This document shows, piece after piece, positions 10,320-19,301 of a stretch of DNA of 64,000 bases; the first letter of the stretch is position 1; every line of letters starts with the position of its first letter. This DNA is from an uncultured Rhizobiaceae group bacterium (GTDB taxonomy: Bacteria; Pseudomonadota; Alphaproteobacteria; Rhizobiales; Rhizobiaceae), in NCBI GenBank assembly GCA_938010435.1, contig CALLUS010000026.1, positions 1-64,000 of the forward strand, written 5' to 3'. The translations under genes and the position numbers were made by a program. The notes under the pieces are model-generated. The model did not search any database, had not been told where the DNA came from, and saw only the letters and a program-made list of their open reading frames with translations.

Positions 10320-10412
10320 AATTTGCTGGTGGGCTGGGCAACCAGTCTGGGGTCTGTGAACGATAGCGGCCTGTTTAACAGGTCGGGGCACAAACTATTT
10401 TTTACAGACCCC
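10320..10412. other. Structured intergenic element between divergent genes
   Basis: The 333-bp gap between the LytTR gene and the metallopeptidase gene holds nested inverted repeats. GGGGTCTGT (10349-10357) pairs with ACAGACCCC (10404-10412), enclosing the 13-nt palindrome CCTGTTTAACAGG (10370-10382) and followed by nothing like a coding frame. A further hairpin GCTGCC/GGCAGC lies just to the left. Could be a small RNA, an attenuator or overlapping operators for the divergent promoters. I recognise no known RNA family. Confidence 0.35.
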
Positions 10413-10546
10413 GTTTTCAAAACGAACCAATTTGTGACCATTCGATTGAAATCACAAAAGTTGCGTCTCATTGGAACCCTCTTTAATGTTTCCCAAACAA
10501 TCAGATCACGAGCAATTTGTTCAGTGACAGATCAAGGATGAATGTT

Positions 10547-11548
10547 ATGCGTTGGCGTGGTCGTCGTGAGAGTTCTAATATTGAAGACGTTCGCAACCAA
10601 AGTGGCGGACGCAGCGGTCGAGGCGGCTTCCGTATTCCAGGCGGCTTAGGTCGCAGACGCACAGGCAATACCGGACGACGTGTCAGCAGGTCATCAGGTG
10701 GTGGTTTCGGCACAATCATCATATTGGTTATTGCATTCTTTGCGCTACGTGCTTGTGGCATCAATCCGCTGGAAATGTTGGCTGGTGGCAATGCTGGCGG
10801 GGTTCTTCCTCAAACCCAAACAACAGAGCGTTCCCTCAATCCCCTTGATCCGGCAAACCGCCAAACAACTCGGTCACGCACACGCACCCAAAATGACGGA
10901 CGCATTTCCAGTAATGATGAAATCAAACAATTCGTCGGTGTTGTCTTAGCGGAAACAGAAAACGTCTGGAACGGTATTTTCCAACAAGAAGGCCAGCGCT
11001 ATCCTGAACCGAAATTGGTGATGTTTTCCAACGCCATTCGTTCCGCTTGTGGTCAAGCAAGTTCTGCCACTGGTCCGTTCTATTGTCCCGGCGACAGCAA
11101 AGTTTATCTCGACACCAGTTTTTTCCAAACATTAGAACGTCAATTCGGTGTTCATGGCGACTTTGCTAAAGCCTATGTGATTGCCCATGAAGTTGGCCAT
11201 CACGTACAAAATGTTATTGGTGTTCTGCCCAAATTCAACCAAAAGCGCCGCTCTATGAGTCAAACAGACGCCAACAAAATGTCGGTGCGCGTGGAACTTC
11301 AAGCAGATTGTTTTGCAGGTATTTGGGCTTATTATACGAACCAAAAGGGCTTGTTGGAAACAGGCGATCTAGAAGAGGCATTGAATGCCGCCATGCAAAT
11401 CGGTGATGATGCAATTCAAAAGCGCACACAAGGTTATGTGCGTCCAGAAAGCTTCAACCACGGCGCATCAGAGCAGCGCCAAGAATGGTTTTACCGCGGC
11501 TATAAAAGCGGCAAGCTTTCCCAATGCAACACACGCGTATTCGGCTAG
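10547..11548 (+). CDS. YpfJ-type neutral zinc metallopeptidase
   Basis: 333 residues. Start at the ATG at 10547 (MRWRGRRESSN, the family's usual N-terminus) with AAGGATGA upstream. A basic Gly/Arg-rich N-terminus is followed by a single membrane segment (FGTIIILVIAFFALRACG) and then the PF04228 metallopeptidase domain with zinc motif HEVGHH (in VIAHEVGHHVQNVIG) and the downstream glutamate in ELQADCFAGIWA. Probably a membrane-anchored periplasmic protease of unknown substrate. Confidence 0.92.
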   Translation: MRWRGRRESSNIEDVRNQSGGRSGRGGFRIPGGLGRRRTGNTGRRVSRSSGGGFGTIIILVIAFFALRACGINPLEMLAGGNAGGVLPQTQTTERSLNPLDPANRQTTRSRTRTQNDGRISSNDEIKQFVGVVLAETENVWNGIFQQEGQRYPEPKLVMFSNAIRSACGQASSATGPFYCPGDSKVYLDTSFFQTLERQFGVHGDFAKAYVIAHEVGHHVQNVIGVLPKFNQKRRSMSQTDANKMSVRVELQADCFAGIWAYYTNQKGLLETGDLEEALNAAMQIGDDAIQKRTQGYVRPESFNHGASEQRQEWFYRGYKSGKLSQCNTRVFG

Positions 11549-11590
11549 GGTTCGATCTTCTAACTGGACAGGTGCAAAAGCTAAATGCGC

Positions 11591-12805
11591 TTAGCGTTCA
11601 GCCAGTAATTCTTCGCCCTTGGTTTCCTTGATCAGATTCACAAAACGGCGGAAGAGATAGTGACTGTCCTGTGGACCGGGTGAAGCTTCCGGATGATGTT
11701 GTACAGAAAACACTGGCTTGCCTGAAAGGCGCAATCCGCAGTTAGTTCCATCAAACAGGCTCACATGGGTTTCTTCAACGCCAGAAGGCAGCGTTTCGCC
11801 ATCGACTGCGAAGCCGTGGTTCATAGACACAATTTCGACTTTTCCCGTTGTATGGTCTTTTACGGGATGATTAGCCCCATGGTGTCCTTGGTGCATTTTC
11901 ATAGTCTTGCCGCCCACCGCCAAAGCCAACATTTGATGGCCAAGGCAAATGCCAAATATAGGCACCCCGCTCTCCACCAAGTTTTGAATTTCTGGCACAG
12001 AATAAATGCCCGTGGCAGCAGGGTCCCCGGGACCGTTGGATAAGAACACACCGTCTGGTTTAAGGGCCAATATATCCGTTGCCTTGGCTGTTGCCGGAAC
12101 AACCGTCACCTTGCAATCAAGACCAGAGAACAATCTCAGGATATTTCGCTTCACGCCAAAATCCATCGCAACCACGTGGTAGGTCTTGTCTTTGGTTTCG
12201 CCGTAACCTTCGTCCCAAACCCAATTACTTTCACTCCATTCATTTGAGGAAGCGGAAGTGACACCCGGCACAAGGTCTTGGCCTTCAAGGCCTGACCACG
12301 CCGCCGCGCGTTTTTTAAGTTTGTCCAGATCAAATTTTCCGTCAGGGTTATGGGCAATAACACCGTTAGCCAATCCTGTTTCACGAATGTGTGCCGTCAA
12401 TGCTCGTGTATCAATGTCGCAGAGCGCAATGATATTGCGTTCTTTCAACCAAGCGTCAAAGTGACCGCCGGAGCGATAATTCGACGGATCGGTGATCGGT
12501 TGTTTGAAAATCGCACCCACAACACCTGCAGCACGTTCCATATCCAGCGTTTCAATGTCTTCGCTATTCGCACCCACATTACCGATATGCGGGAAAGTGA
12601 ATGTGACTACTTGACCTGCGTAAGATGGATCCGTCAGTATTTCTTGATATCCGGTGATTGCCGTATTGAAGCAAACTTCAGCTTCTTTGGCACCGGTTGC
12701 ACCTGCGCCCATGCCTTCAATAACAGTACCATCCGCCAACACCAGAACGGCAGTTGCAATGGTTTGGGTCCAAGCTTCTGGTTTCGAATTTTTTGACATG
12801 AGCAT
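11591..12805 (-). CDS. carA: Carbamoyl-phosphate synthase small subunit
   Basis: 404 residues. N-terminal CPSase small-subunit domain ('ATAVLVLADGTVIEG', 'GYQEILTDPSYAGQ') and C-terminal class I glutamine amidotransferase with nucleophile Cys in GICLGHQ and the His/Glu pair in HHPEASPGP. It releases ammonia from glutamine for CarB, feeding arginine and pyrimidine synthesis. carB is not in the window. Two start codons are 6 nt apart (12805 and 12799). A possible promoter on the minus strand is TTGGTT (12927-12922) and TATATA (12905-12900), spacer 16. Confidence 0.97.
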   Translation of the reverse strand: MLMSKNSKPEAWTQTIATAVLVLADGTVIEGMGAGATGAKEAEVCFNTAITGYQEILTDPSYAGQVVTFTFPHIGNVGANSEDIETLDMERAAGVVGAIFKQPITDPSNYRSGGHFDAWLKERNIIALCDIDTRALTAHIRETGLANGVIAHNPDGKFDLDKLKKRAAAWSGLEGQDLVPGVTSASSNEWSESNWVWDEGYGETKDKTYHVVAMDFGVKRNILRLFSGLDCKVTVVPATAKATDILALKPDGVFLSNGPGDPAATGIYSVPEIQNLVESGVPIFGICLGHQMLALAVGGKTMKMHQGHHGANHPVKDHTTGKVEIVSMNHGFAVDGETLPSGVEETHVSLFDGTNCGLRLSGKPVFSVQHHPEASPGPQDSHYLFRRFVNLIKETKGEELLAER

Positions 12806-13118
12806 AGATCCAACTGTTATGACGACACTGCCGTGGTCGGTCCCGTATGACGCATGTCAGCCATGTGCGTTTCGGGACGCGTGGCAGTTGACTGCGCGCT
12901 ATATAGCACCCATTTACACGGAACCAAGGGGGCAGTTGAAGAAGTATGTTGATACATCTCAATTTTCCCGGCAGTCAAACCAATCACAATTAGCGTCCAA
13001 AATAAAATACTATTAAATCAACAGCTTATCAATTTTATCGGACTTGCCTTGCTGTTTTAAGCACTGTATGGTCTGCCGCTGTAATTGCCGAACTTGCTTG
13101 ACAACAGGAGCAAAACCA
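12806..13118. promoter_or_regulatory. Divergent promoter region carA / YqeY gene
   Basis: 313 bp with no credible gene. It must hold the promoter of carA (candidate -35 TTGGTT and -10 TATATA on the minus strand at 12927-12900) and that of the divergent YqeY-domain gene, whose ribosome binding site is CAGGAG at 13105-13110. I see no riboswitch-like fold. Confidence 0.4.
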
Positions 13119-13568
13119 ATGCGCACCCGTCTCACAGATGGCATGAAAGCCGCAATGAAGAGTGGCGAAAAGAGGAAACTCTCCACTTTGCGTCTCATTA
13201 ACGCTGCAATCAAAGACCGGGATATCAATGCTCGTGGTACAGGTAAAGATAGGGTCAGCGACGAAGAAATTCTTCAAATTCTCGCCAAAATGATCAAACA
13301 ACGCGAGGAATCTGCAAAAATTTACGAAGAACAAAACCGACTCGATTTAGCGGAGCAGGAACGCGAAGAAATGGAAATCATTCGCGAATATTTGCCAAAG
13401 CAGATGGACGATGCCGAAGTGCGCGATGCCTGCGCCAAAATAGTCGCCGAAGTGAATGGTGAAAGTCTGCGCGACATGGGCAAATGCATGAATGCGCTCA
13501 AAGAAAAATACCCGGGCAAGCTCGATGTAGGCAAAGCAAGCGCCGTTATCAAAGAATTGCTGGGTTAG
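13119..13568 (+). CDS. GatB/YqeY domain-containing protein
   Basis: 149 residues, start at the ATG at 13119 with CAGGAG 8 nt upstream. Whole-length match in pattern to YqeY proteins: 'LTDGMKAAMKSGEKRKLSTLRLINAAIKDRDI', 'EILQILAKMIKQREES', 'IIREYLPKQMDDAEV', ending 'KYPGKLDVGKASAVIKELLG'. The family shares its fold with the tail of GatB amidotransferase and is thought to interact with aminoacyl-tRNA or tRNA amidation machinery. Divergent from carA, as in many Rhizobiales. Confidence 0.9.
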   Translation: MRTRLTDGMKAAMKSGEKRKLSTLRLINAAIKDRDINARGTGKDRVSDEEILQILAKMIKQREESAKIYEEQNRLDLAEQEREEMEIIREYLPKQMDDAEVRDACAKIVAEVNGESLRDMGKCMNALKEKYPGKLDVGKASAVIKELLG

Positions 13569-13585
13569 GTTTCCCCTGCATCACA

Positions 13586-14002
13586 TCAAAGCTTTTTCGT
13601 CATTTTGAAATAGGCGATATCTTTTTTGAAAAACCGTTCTCCGGACGCTTTGAAACCAAGGCGTTCGTAGAATGCGCGGGCCTGTTCGCGGCCATCGCAC
13701 CACAGAATTGAAAACCCGTTGGCCCGCATACTTTTAAAAATATGCTCTAACATTTTCGATCCAACCCCCTGCCCCTGCAATTGGGGGAGTGTCGCAAATT
13801 TTCGAAGTCGAGCACTGTTTGCACCATCAGGAAAAATGGATGCCACACTCACCAAATCTTCATTCAGCATAGCGCCATAATGCTCAGCCCCATCATCTCC
13901 ATCCAATTGTGAATATTCTTTGGGCTGGCCCGGCCAGAGAACGATCTGTCGAATAGACAAGGTTTGTTTCGGTTCGATTCTAACAATATCGATTTCAAGC
14001 AT
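13586..14002 (-). CDS. GNAT family N-acetyltransferase
   Basis: 138 residues from the ATG at 14002; a TTG two codons upstream is a weaker choice. The acetyl-CoA loop is 'LQGQGVGSKML' (Q/R-x-x-G-x-G/A pattern), followed by 'CDGREQARAFYERLGF' and the closing strand. Substrate unknown. Convergent with the YqeY gene, 17 bp apart. Confidence 0.85.
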   Translation of the reverse strand: MLEIDIVRIEPKQTLSIRQIVLWPGQPKEYSQLDGDDGAEHYGAMLNEDLVSVASIFPDGANSARLRKFATLPQLQGQGVGSKMLEHIFKSMRANGFSILWCDGREQARAFYERLGFKASGERFFKKDIAYFKMTKKL

Positions 14003-14014
14003 AGGCAAGCCTGA

Positions 14015-15214
14015 TTAAATCACCGCACGCACGGGCACGCTCGCGAACGAATGAATGGTACTATTGATGGCAGGCACCGTCGGCCCGGTTAATTCAAAGC
14101 GCTTCACGCGGTCTGCTAACGCATTGAACAAGCATGCCATTTCCAAACGTGCCAAATGCATGCCCAAACATGCATGAACGCCATGTCCGAAACCAACGTG
14201 TCCGCGTACTTTGCGTTCAAGGTCAAAAGTATCAGGCTCTGGAAAGCGGGCTGCATCGCGATTGGCGGCGCCAAAGATCATTTGAATTCGAGAGCCTTTT
14301 GTTAGGTTCACACCAGCGACTTCGATATCCTCGGACAGGTAACGCGAGAATGCCCTAATGGGCGTGTTCATGCGAACGATCTCTTCAATTCCATTTCGGA
14401 TAAGCGCGCGGTCTTCGCGAAATTTATCCCATTGCTCCGGAAATTGGGCGAACAGCTTGATGCCATAACCGATCGCGGAAATCGTTGTGTCGAGACTTGG
14501 CGCGATATAGTCCCGCATCAGTTCTGCGGCTTTGCTGGGCGCAATACCTTGCTCAATTCCAATATCAGTTGCACGTTTTGCCCATCCGTCATCACTTAAA
14601 CCAGACAATGTATCAGCATCTTCCAAAAACCCCCGCATCGCTTGAAGCTTCGCCACGGCTTCAGGTCGTCGTTCTTTAGGGTCACCCATCAGTTCAAACG
14701 TGGCCGCCCCCCAACCTAACATCTGGTCTTTGCCACCATCGCCAAGTCCCACCAGATCACGTACGATTGTGAGCGGCAGATACGGTGCAAGTTCGCTTGC
14801 GGCATCAAACGAGCCTCGCGCAACAAGCTTTTCAGCAATGAATTGTGCTTCCTGCTCAATACGTTCGCGCACGGTTTCCAGTGCTCTGGGGCTGAGCGGG
14901 CCAAAGGTGATAGCACGCGTTTGATCATGCCGAGGCGGATCGGAGTTTAGCGTACTGCCCACGAGCAATTTATTCACATCATCATTGATGGACACGCCTT
15001 CACCGGAACGAAACACCTGATGATTGCGCAGGCTTTCCGTCAGAGCAGAAAATCCACAAATTCCGTGAAATCCGTGTTTTTCCAACCAAATCACGGACCC
15101 AAGCGCTAACATGCGATGATAAGCTGGAACAGGATTGGAAATAGTTTCATCGCTGTAGAGGTCAACATCACATACAGGCGCATTTGATAGCGCTGTGCCT
15201 TTTTCAATACTCAC
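14015..15214 (-). CDS. Cytochrome P450
   Basis: 399 residues, typical of soluble bacterial P450s. Heme-binding loop FGHGVHACLG near residue 345 with the proximal Cys; K-helix ExxR in EEIVR; I-helix 'DYIAPSLDTTISAI' keeps the Thr pair but has Pro/Ser/Leu instead of the usual AGxxT arrangement. A monooxygenase that needs external ferredoxin partners, none nearby. The GST gene lies just upstream on the same strand (56 bp), suggesting a joint role in oxidation and conjugation of a xenobiotic or lipid. Confidence 0.93.
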   Translation of the reverse strand: MSIEKGTALSNAPVCDVDLYSDETISNPVPAYHRMLALGSVIWLEKHGFHGICGFSALTESLRNHQVFRSGEGVSINDDVNKLLVGSTLNSDPPRHDQTRAITFGPLSPRALETVRERIEQEAQFIAEKLVARGSFDAASELAPYLPLTIVRDLVGLGDGGKDQMLGWGAATFELMGDPKERRPEAVAKLQAMRGFLEDADTLSGLSDDGWAKRATDIGIEQGIAPSKAAELMRDYIAPSLDTTISAIGYGIKLFAQFPEQWDKFREDRALIRNGIEEIVRMNTPIRAFSRYLSEDIEVAGVNLTKGSRIQMIFGAANRDAARFPEPDTFDLERKVRGHVGFGHGVHACLGMHLARLEMACLFNALADRVKRFELTGPTVPAINSTIHSFASVPVRAVI

Positions 15215-15270
15215 GAGGATCTCTTAAGATGGCTTTACCGTTGACGCTATTTATCACCGGGTTTTGCACG

Positions 15271-15891
15271 TCATGCAAACCGATATGCGCCACCCACTTC
15301 AACTGAACGCACAAACGCCTTTCGGCCATGTATCCACTCGACAAAAGCAGCAAGCTTTGGGCGTGTGTCACCATAGCCTTGAGCGATGGCAACTTCAGCC
15401 GGAAAACTCATCATAATGTCTGCAGCCGACAGTTCATCCAGCACATAATGACCGGACGGGCGCAGCTGTTCTTCCATATAATCAAAATGATTGACCATTT
15501 GTTGTTTGATGCGCGGCTGCAGCGGCGCCGCCGCTTCTCCCAATCGGCCGGTGTAAAGCGCCAACAAAATTGGCGTCATGGCTGAGCCTTCAGCAAAGTG
15601 CATCAACTCCATGTGGCTTAAATAATCATCGCTGTTTACGGGTGGCACCATGTTCGAGGCATAGCGTGCGCAAATAGCTTCAACTATCGCCGCAGATTCC
15701 ACAATCAGCCGGCCATCCAACTCAATCATGGGAGACTTGCCCAATGGATGCACTTCCAGCAGTTCTGGCGGTGCGAGATTGGTCACTGCGTCGCGTTGAT
15801 AGTGTTTGATCTGATATTCGATCTTGAGTTCTTCCAACAACCACAAAATACGCTGTGAACGGGAATTGTTGAGATGATGAACAATGATCAT
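15271..15891 (-). CDS. Glutathione S-transferase
   Basis: 206 residues. N-terminal thioredoxin-like domain: 'VHHLNNSRSQRILWLLEEL' with Ser in the active-site position, 'HPLGKSPMIELDG' with the cis-Pro, and 'IVESAAIVEAI' with the Glu-Ser glutathione contacts. C-terminal all-helical domain from about residue 90 ('LMHFAEGSAMTPIL'). It conjugates or reduces glutathione adducts in the cytosol. Probably co-transcribed with the P450 gene. Confidence 0.92.
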   Translation of the reverse strand: MIIVHHLNNSRSQRILWLLEELKIEYQIKHYQRDAVTNLAPPELLEVHPLGKSPMIELDGRLIVESAAIVEAICARYASNMVPPVNSDDYLSHMELMHFAEGSAMTPILLALYTGRLGEAAAPLQPRIKQQMVNHFDYMEEQLRPSGHYVLDELSAADIMMSFPAEVAIAQGYGDTRPKLAAFVEWIHGRKAFVRSVEVGGAYRFA

Positions 15892-15927
15892 GGAGACCGC
15901 CTCTATTTCACCCCACGAATGCGGGTG

Positions 15928-16437
15928 TCAAGCAACAAGTTGTGACGTCCAATCGGCTTCGTTGTAAAGAGCGCTGATCGGAATTTCTGTCATCATCTCT
16001 TCGCTTGACGATTCATCTGTTTCATCTTCAAAGATTTTGCTGCGTTCGTTGACGTCCAGATTTTCTCGAACTAGATCAGGTGCTCTTTGAACCACATTTG
16101 CAGGCTTTGGAAAAGCGCCGTCAAACAATGGGTTTTTTGCCTGATACAATCCATAACCATTTGCATTGGCGCCAATAACCCCATTGCGGATCAATTGATT
16201 TTGCAAAACTTTGGCAGCAGATGCATCAATTTTCAAATGTCTTTGCAACATCGCCAGCGAAGATGTCTTATGCGCTCTTACAATCACTTCCGCCCACTTA
16301 TAAGTATATGCGTTAACAGCTGGGACAACAGTGGACATTTTGCCTAAAGCCAAAGCACCACCGCTTACTGATGATATAACGGGCGCTGCACCAACAGCTG
16401 CCAGAGTTTTGATAAATTGACGTCTTTTCATTTCCAC
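15928..16437 (-). CDS. Tat-exported hypothetical protein
   Basis: 169 residues. The N-terminus KRRQFIKTLAAVGAAPVISS is a twin-arginine signal (a second ATG, two codons in, gives the same signal). The middle resembles a small winged-helix-like segment ('SLAMLQRHLKIDASAAKVLQNQLIRNGVIG') and the tail is acidic and Ser-rich. Tat export implies folding before secretion, often with a cofactor, but no cofactor motif is visible. Function unknown. Confidence 0.6.
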   Translation of the reverse strand: MEMKRRQFIKTLAAVGAAPVISSVSGGALALGKMSTVVPAVNAYTYKWAEVIVRAHKTSSLAMLQRHLKIDASAAKVLQNQLIRNGVIGANANGYGLYQAKNPLFDGAFPKPANVVQRAPDLVRENLDVNERSKIFEDETDESSSEEMMTEIPISALYNEADWTSQLVA

Positions 16438-16498
16438 TACCTAGGAATTGCAACAAGCAATTTAAAGGGCCATCGCGCGGAACGACAGCCCCTAAAAT

Positions 16499-16969
16499 TT
16501 AATGAAGCACCAAATACGGCGTTCCATCTGATCGCTTTTTTGGTGAAACACCGTTGCCATTCACCCGCACATTAACGCGACTGCGCATGGAAGAAAACGA
16601 TTCAAATTCAACAACATCTACGGGTTCATCGAATCGGATTGTGAGACCGTATGAACCCGATACATGAAGTTGCACACCTAGAATTTCACCCGTAAAAGGC
16701 TTTCCCATGAACGCACCTTTTACCCAATTTCCAACTTGGAAATGGTTGGACATATCCGGTGTACCAGCGCGTGCTTCACTTTGATTCAGTGATGCAGCAC
16801 TCAACGTATTCCAGTCTTTATATCCGTATTGATGTGCCACTGTTTCAAGCGCTGCTGCGTGACTGATATCTTGTCCACTGCCCGTCAAATGGGTACGCAA
16901 TCGTTTCGCTTGTTGTTTTAAAATGGTTCCATCTGGCACATAGCCTGATGATGTATTTGAGTTGGTCAT
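16499..16969 (-). CDS. Glyoxalase-superfamily-related protein
   Basis: 156 residues. The N-terminal ~65 residues contain 'ILKQQAKRLRTHLTGSGQDISHAAALETVAHQYGYKDWNTLSA', the hallmark of the glyoxalase-related module (LK-x2-AKRLR-x2-L ... ISH-x2-ALE-x2-A-x2-GY-x-DWN). The remainder has a small beta domain ('FQVGNWVKGAFMGKPFTGEILGVQ'). Family members are found fused or beside toxin-antitoxin-like genes; the molecular role is unclear. Confidence 0.65.
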   Translation of the reverse strand: MTNSNTSSGYVPDGTILKQQAKRLRTHLTGSGQDISHAAALETVAHQYGYKDWNTLSAASLNQSEARAGTPDMSNHFQVGNWVKGAFMGKPFTGEILGVQLHVSGSYGLTIRFDEPVDVVEFESFSSMRSRVNVRVNGNGVSPKKRSDGTPYLVLH

Positions 16970-17188
16970 AGTCTATCGAACCTCGCAATTGGGATGCTGC
17001 GATTGAATGAATGGGGTCCGCGTTGCCATCAAACCGCATCCAAAATTGGATCAATTCGGTTGATAGTTTCAGTCAGAAAATTTCACCACAAATTGCGGAC
17101 GGCAGGTATTTTCCAAACCTGCAGGTCTGATAATATCATTCGACGGGGAAGTCAAAAACTTCGAACTACCCCCAATCTTTCGAGCAAA

Positions 17189-19198
17189 TCAAACAAGCTT
17201 CCGTTCCACGGAATCTTCATAGATTTTATTAAAAACCAACTCTTCATTGCGATAAGCCTTGAGCGTAGCCTTTGTGAAAAAATGTGTTTGATCGCAGCTC
17301 ATTTCTGCCGTCGCATGGGTGCGCCACATTTGTCCTTCGCGCCCGCCCGTTTGTTCCCAGTCAGCAGTCGCTTTTGCCGAACACGGATCGTCGGGGTGAA
17401 TGTGGAATTTCTCTTTGAACCAAGAGCCTGAAATAAGGCCATGTTCAAGATCCCTATTCTCACCGCTGTCGGCATCAACAGACACAGTCACCACACCTGA
17501 TACAGAGTCAGTTGTCGTGGTACGTTTGTAAGAATCTGGTCGAAGTGATTCCTTGCGCCATGCAGGTGCGCCAACAGGTTTCTCAAATTGCCACTCGTCT
17601 GTTTCCGCAAGCGATTTGCGTCGTGGAACAGAAATCTCACCCTGATGAATAGTCACTTCAACAGCTTCCGGCGAAGGCCAAAGTGTTGGCCAATAGCTCG
17701 TGGAAATCGCAATCTGCAATTTATGCCCTGCTGGCAAGCGATACGCTATTTGATCGAGAACAATTTCCGCTTGATAAATTTGACCGGGAACCAGAGCTTC
17801 CGGCGATTCATGAGACGCAAGATGGGTTAAGTTCAACACACCATGGGTGATAAACGCGCTCGTTCCATCCGGGCGTAAATCGCACAACCTGATCGCCAGT
17901 TGGGCATTGGGTTTGTCGGATGAGAAACTGAATTTCACAACAGGCGCACCCACAATATCGGAAGCTTCTGTACTAGCATCGCCAATGAAACAGACAGACT
18001 TCATATCATCGGCAGATTGCTCGTCAGGAAGTTCATCTGAAAAAGCGAAGGGAAAGTATTCCCCAGCCATGACACCACAATCCTGCGATGAAGATACTTT
18101 AGTAGAAATTTCTGAAGTGGCTACAACCAAACGTCCTTCGCCGAAATGAAACGTCTCACTTTCAATATTTGGAGACGGCCATTCATCTTCGGCAATCCAT
18201 CTGCCCGGACGCTCATCAAACCACCGTTTTGGTGCAATCGAATCCATCACATAGACACGATAATCCGGATCATTTTCAACGCCGGTGTCCTCGCCCTTCA
18301 ACCAATGATCCCACCAACGTTTGGATTCTTGCAAAAACCCGATAGCGGGTTTCGGGCCAGCATAGTGTGGATATTTGTGGTTCCACGACCCGACAATTCC
18401 CTTGACGGGGGCTGTTAAATTCTCAACCAAATGAGAAATCGTATTGCGATAACCATCGTGCCAACCGCCAACCGTTAGCACTGCAGCTTCAATGGCCGAA
18501 TAATCTTCGCAAACAGAACCATGCTTCCAGTAATCGTCACGGTGCTGGTGGCGATGCCAATCGCCCCAATTCAATGGTTGGTCTTTCAATCGTTCCAGCC
18601 AAATACGCTCCCAGTTATCATCCCCCACTAACATCGGGTCCGGTGGTCTTGATGAATAAGACAACATGTTTGTCGACCATCCAAAATTCTCAACCAACAA
18701 ACACCCGCCTTTGTAATGAATATCATCGGCATAGCGATCGACAGTGGAGCAAATAGTAATGATCGCCTTCAACGCAGGCGGGCGAAGGTACGCCACTTCG
18801 AGACTATTGAAACCGCCCCATGAAATGCCTTGCATGCCCACATTGCCACTGCACCAGGGCTGGGCCGCTGCCCATGCAATCACATCACATGCATCTTGCA
18901 GTTCCTGCTCTGTGTATTCATCAAATAACAGGCCTTCAGATTCACCACTTCCACGCATATCTGTTCTAATGCAGCAATATCCCTGCCCTGCCATCCATGG
19001 ATGAGAAAACTGATCACGCACGATTGTTCCGTCACGTTTTCGATAAGGCAGATGCTCCAAAATAACAGGGACCGGGTTTTCAGTTGCGTCTTCCGGCATC
19101 CATACACGGGCAGATAGCTTTGTCCCGTCGGGCATGATGATTCCCATATCCGCATATTCGACAACTTTCCTTGGGAATTCGGCGATGTGTTCCATCAT
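17189..19198 (-). CDS. CocE/NonD family X-Pro dipeptidyl-peptidase-like hydrolase
   Basis: 669 residues. An alpha/beta-hydrolase with 'RVWMPEDATENPVPVILEHLPYRKRDGT', oxyanion region 'DMRGSGESEG', and nucleophile elbow GISWGG (Ser near residue 130), plus catalytic-region 'GGWHDGY' and 'GSWNHKYPH'. The C-terminal jelly-roll domain (PF08530) follows from ~ residue 340. Relatives hydrolyse esters or act as Xaa-Pro peptidases. No signal peptide. It sits 3' of an oligopeptide-type binding-protein gene, so it may process the imported substrate. Confidence 0.9.
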   Translation of the reverse strand: MMEHIAEFPRKVVEYADMGIIMPDGTKLSARVWMPEDATENPVPVILEHLPYRKRDGTIVRDQFSHPWMAGQGYCCIRTDMRGSGESEGLLFDEYTEQELQDACDVIAWAAAQPWCSGNVGMQGISWGGFNSLEVAYLRPPALKAIITICSTVDRYADDIHYKGGCLLVENFGWSTNMLSYSSRPPDPMLVGDDNWERIWLERLKDQPLNWGDWHRHQHRDDYWKHGSVCEDYSAIEAAVLTVGGWHDGYRNTISHLVENLTAPVKGIVGSWNHKYPHYAGPKPAIGFLQESKRWWDHWLKGEDTGVENDPDYRVYVMDSIAPKRWFDERPGRWIAEDEWPSPNIESETFHFGEGRLVVATSEISTKVSSSQDCGVMAGEYFPFAFSDELPDEQSADDMKSVCFIGDASTEASDIVGAPVVKFSFSSDKPNAQLAIRLCDLRPDGTSAFITHGVLNLTHLASHESPEALVPGQIYQAEIVLDQIAYRLPAGHKLQIAISTSYWPTLWPSPEAVEVTIHQGEISVPRRKSLAETDEWQFEKPVGAPAWRKESLRPDSYKRTTTTDSVSGVVTVSVDADSGENRDLEHGLISGSWFKEKFHIHPDDPCSAKATADWEQTGGREGQMWRTHATAEMSCDQTHFFTKATLKAYRNEELVFNKIYEDSVERKLV

Positions 19199-19245
19199 AC
19201 ATTCTGCCTGATTTAAATTTAGGTGATCACTGTAAACTCAAAACA

Positions 19246-19277
19246 AAAAAGGCGGCCAGTTTCCTGACCGCCTTTTT
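19246..19277 (-). terminator. Rho-independent terminator after the binding-protein gene
   Basis: GGCGG (19251-19255) pairs with CCGCC (19268-19272), extended by CAG/CTG with one mismatch, and on the minus strand the hairpin is followed by a run of T (19250-19245). It separates the ABC binding-protein gene from the CocE-type hydrolase gene, so the two are likely separate transcripts or partly coupled. Confidence 0.8.
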
Positions 19278-19301
19278 GCAACTTTTATTGCGACGTTTCG
19301 C

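Noticed and set aside
13044-13118. Upstream extension of the YqeY frame
   Set aside because: Cys-rich 25 residues without a ribosome binding site; the ATG at 13119 has CAGGAG and the normal family N-terminus.
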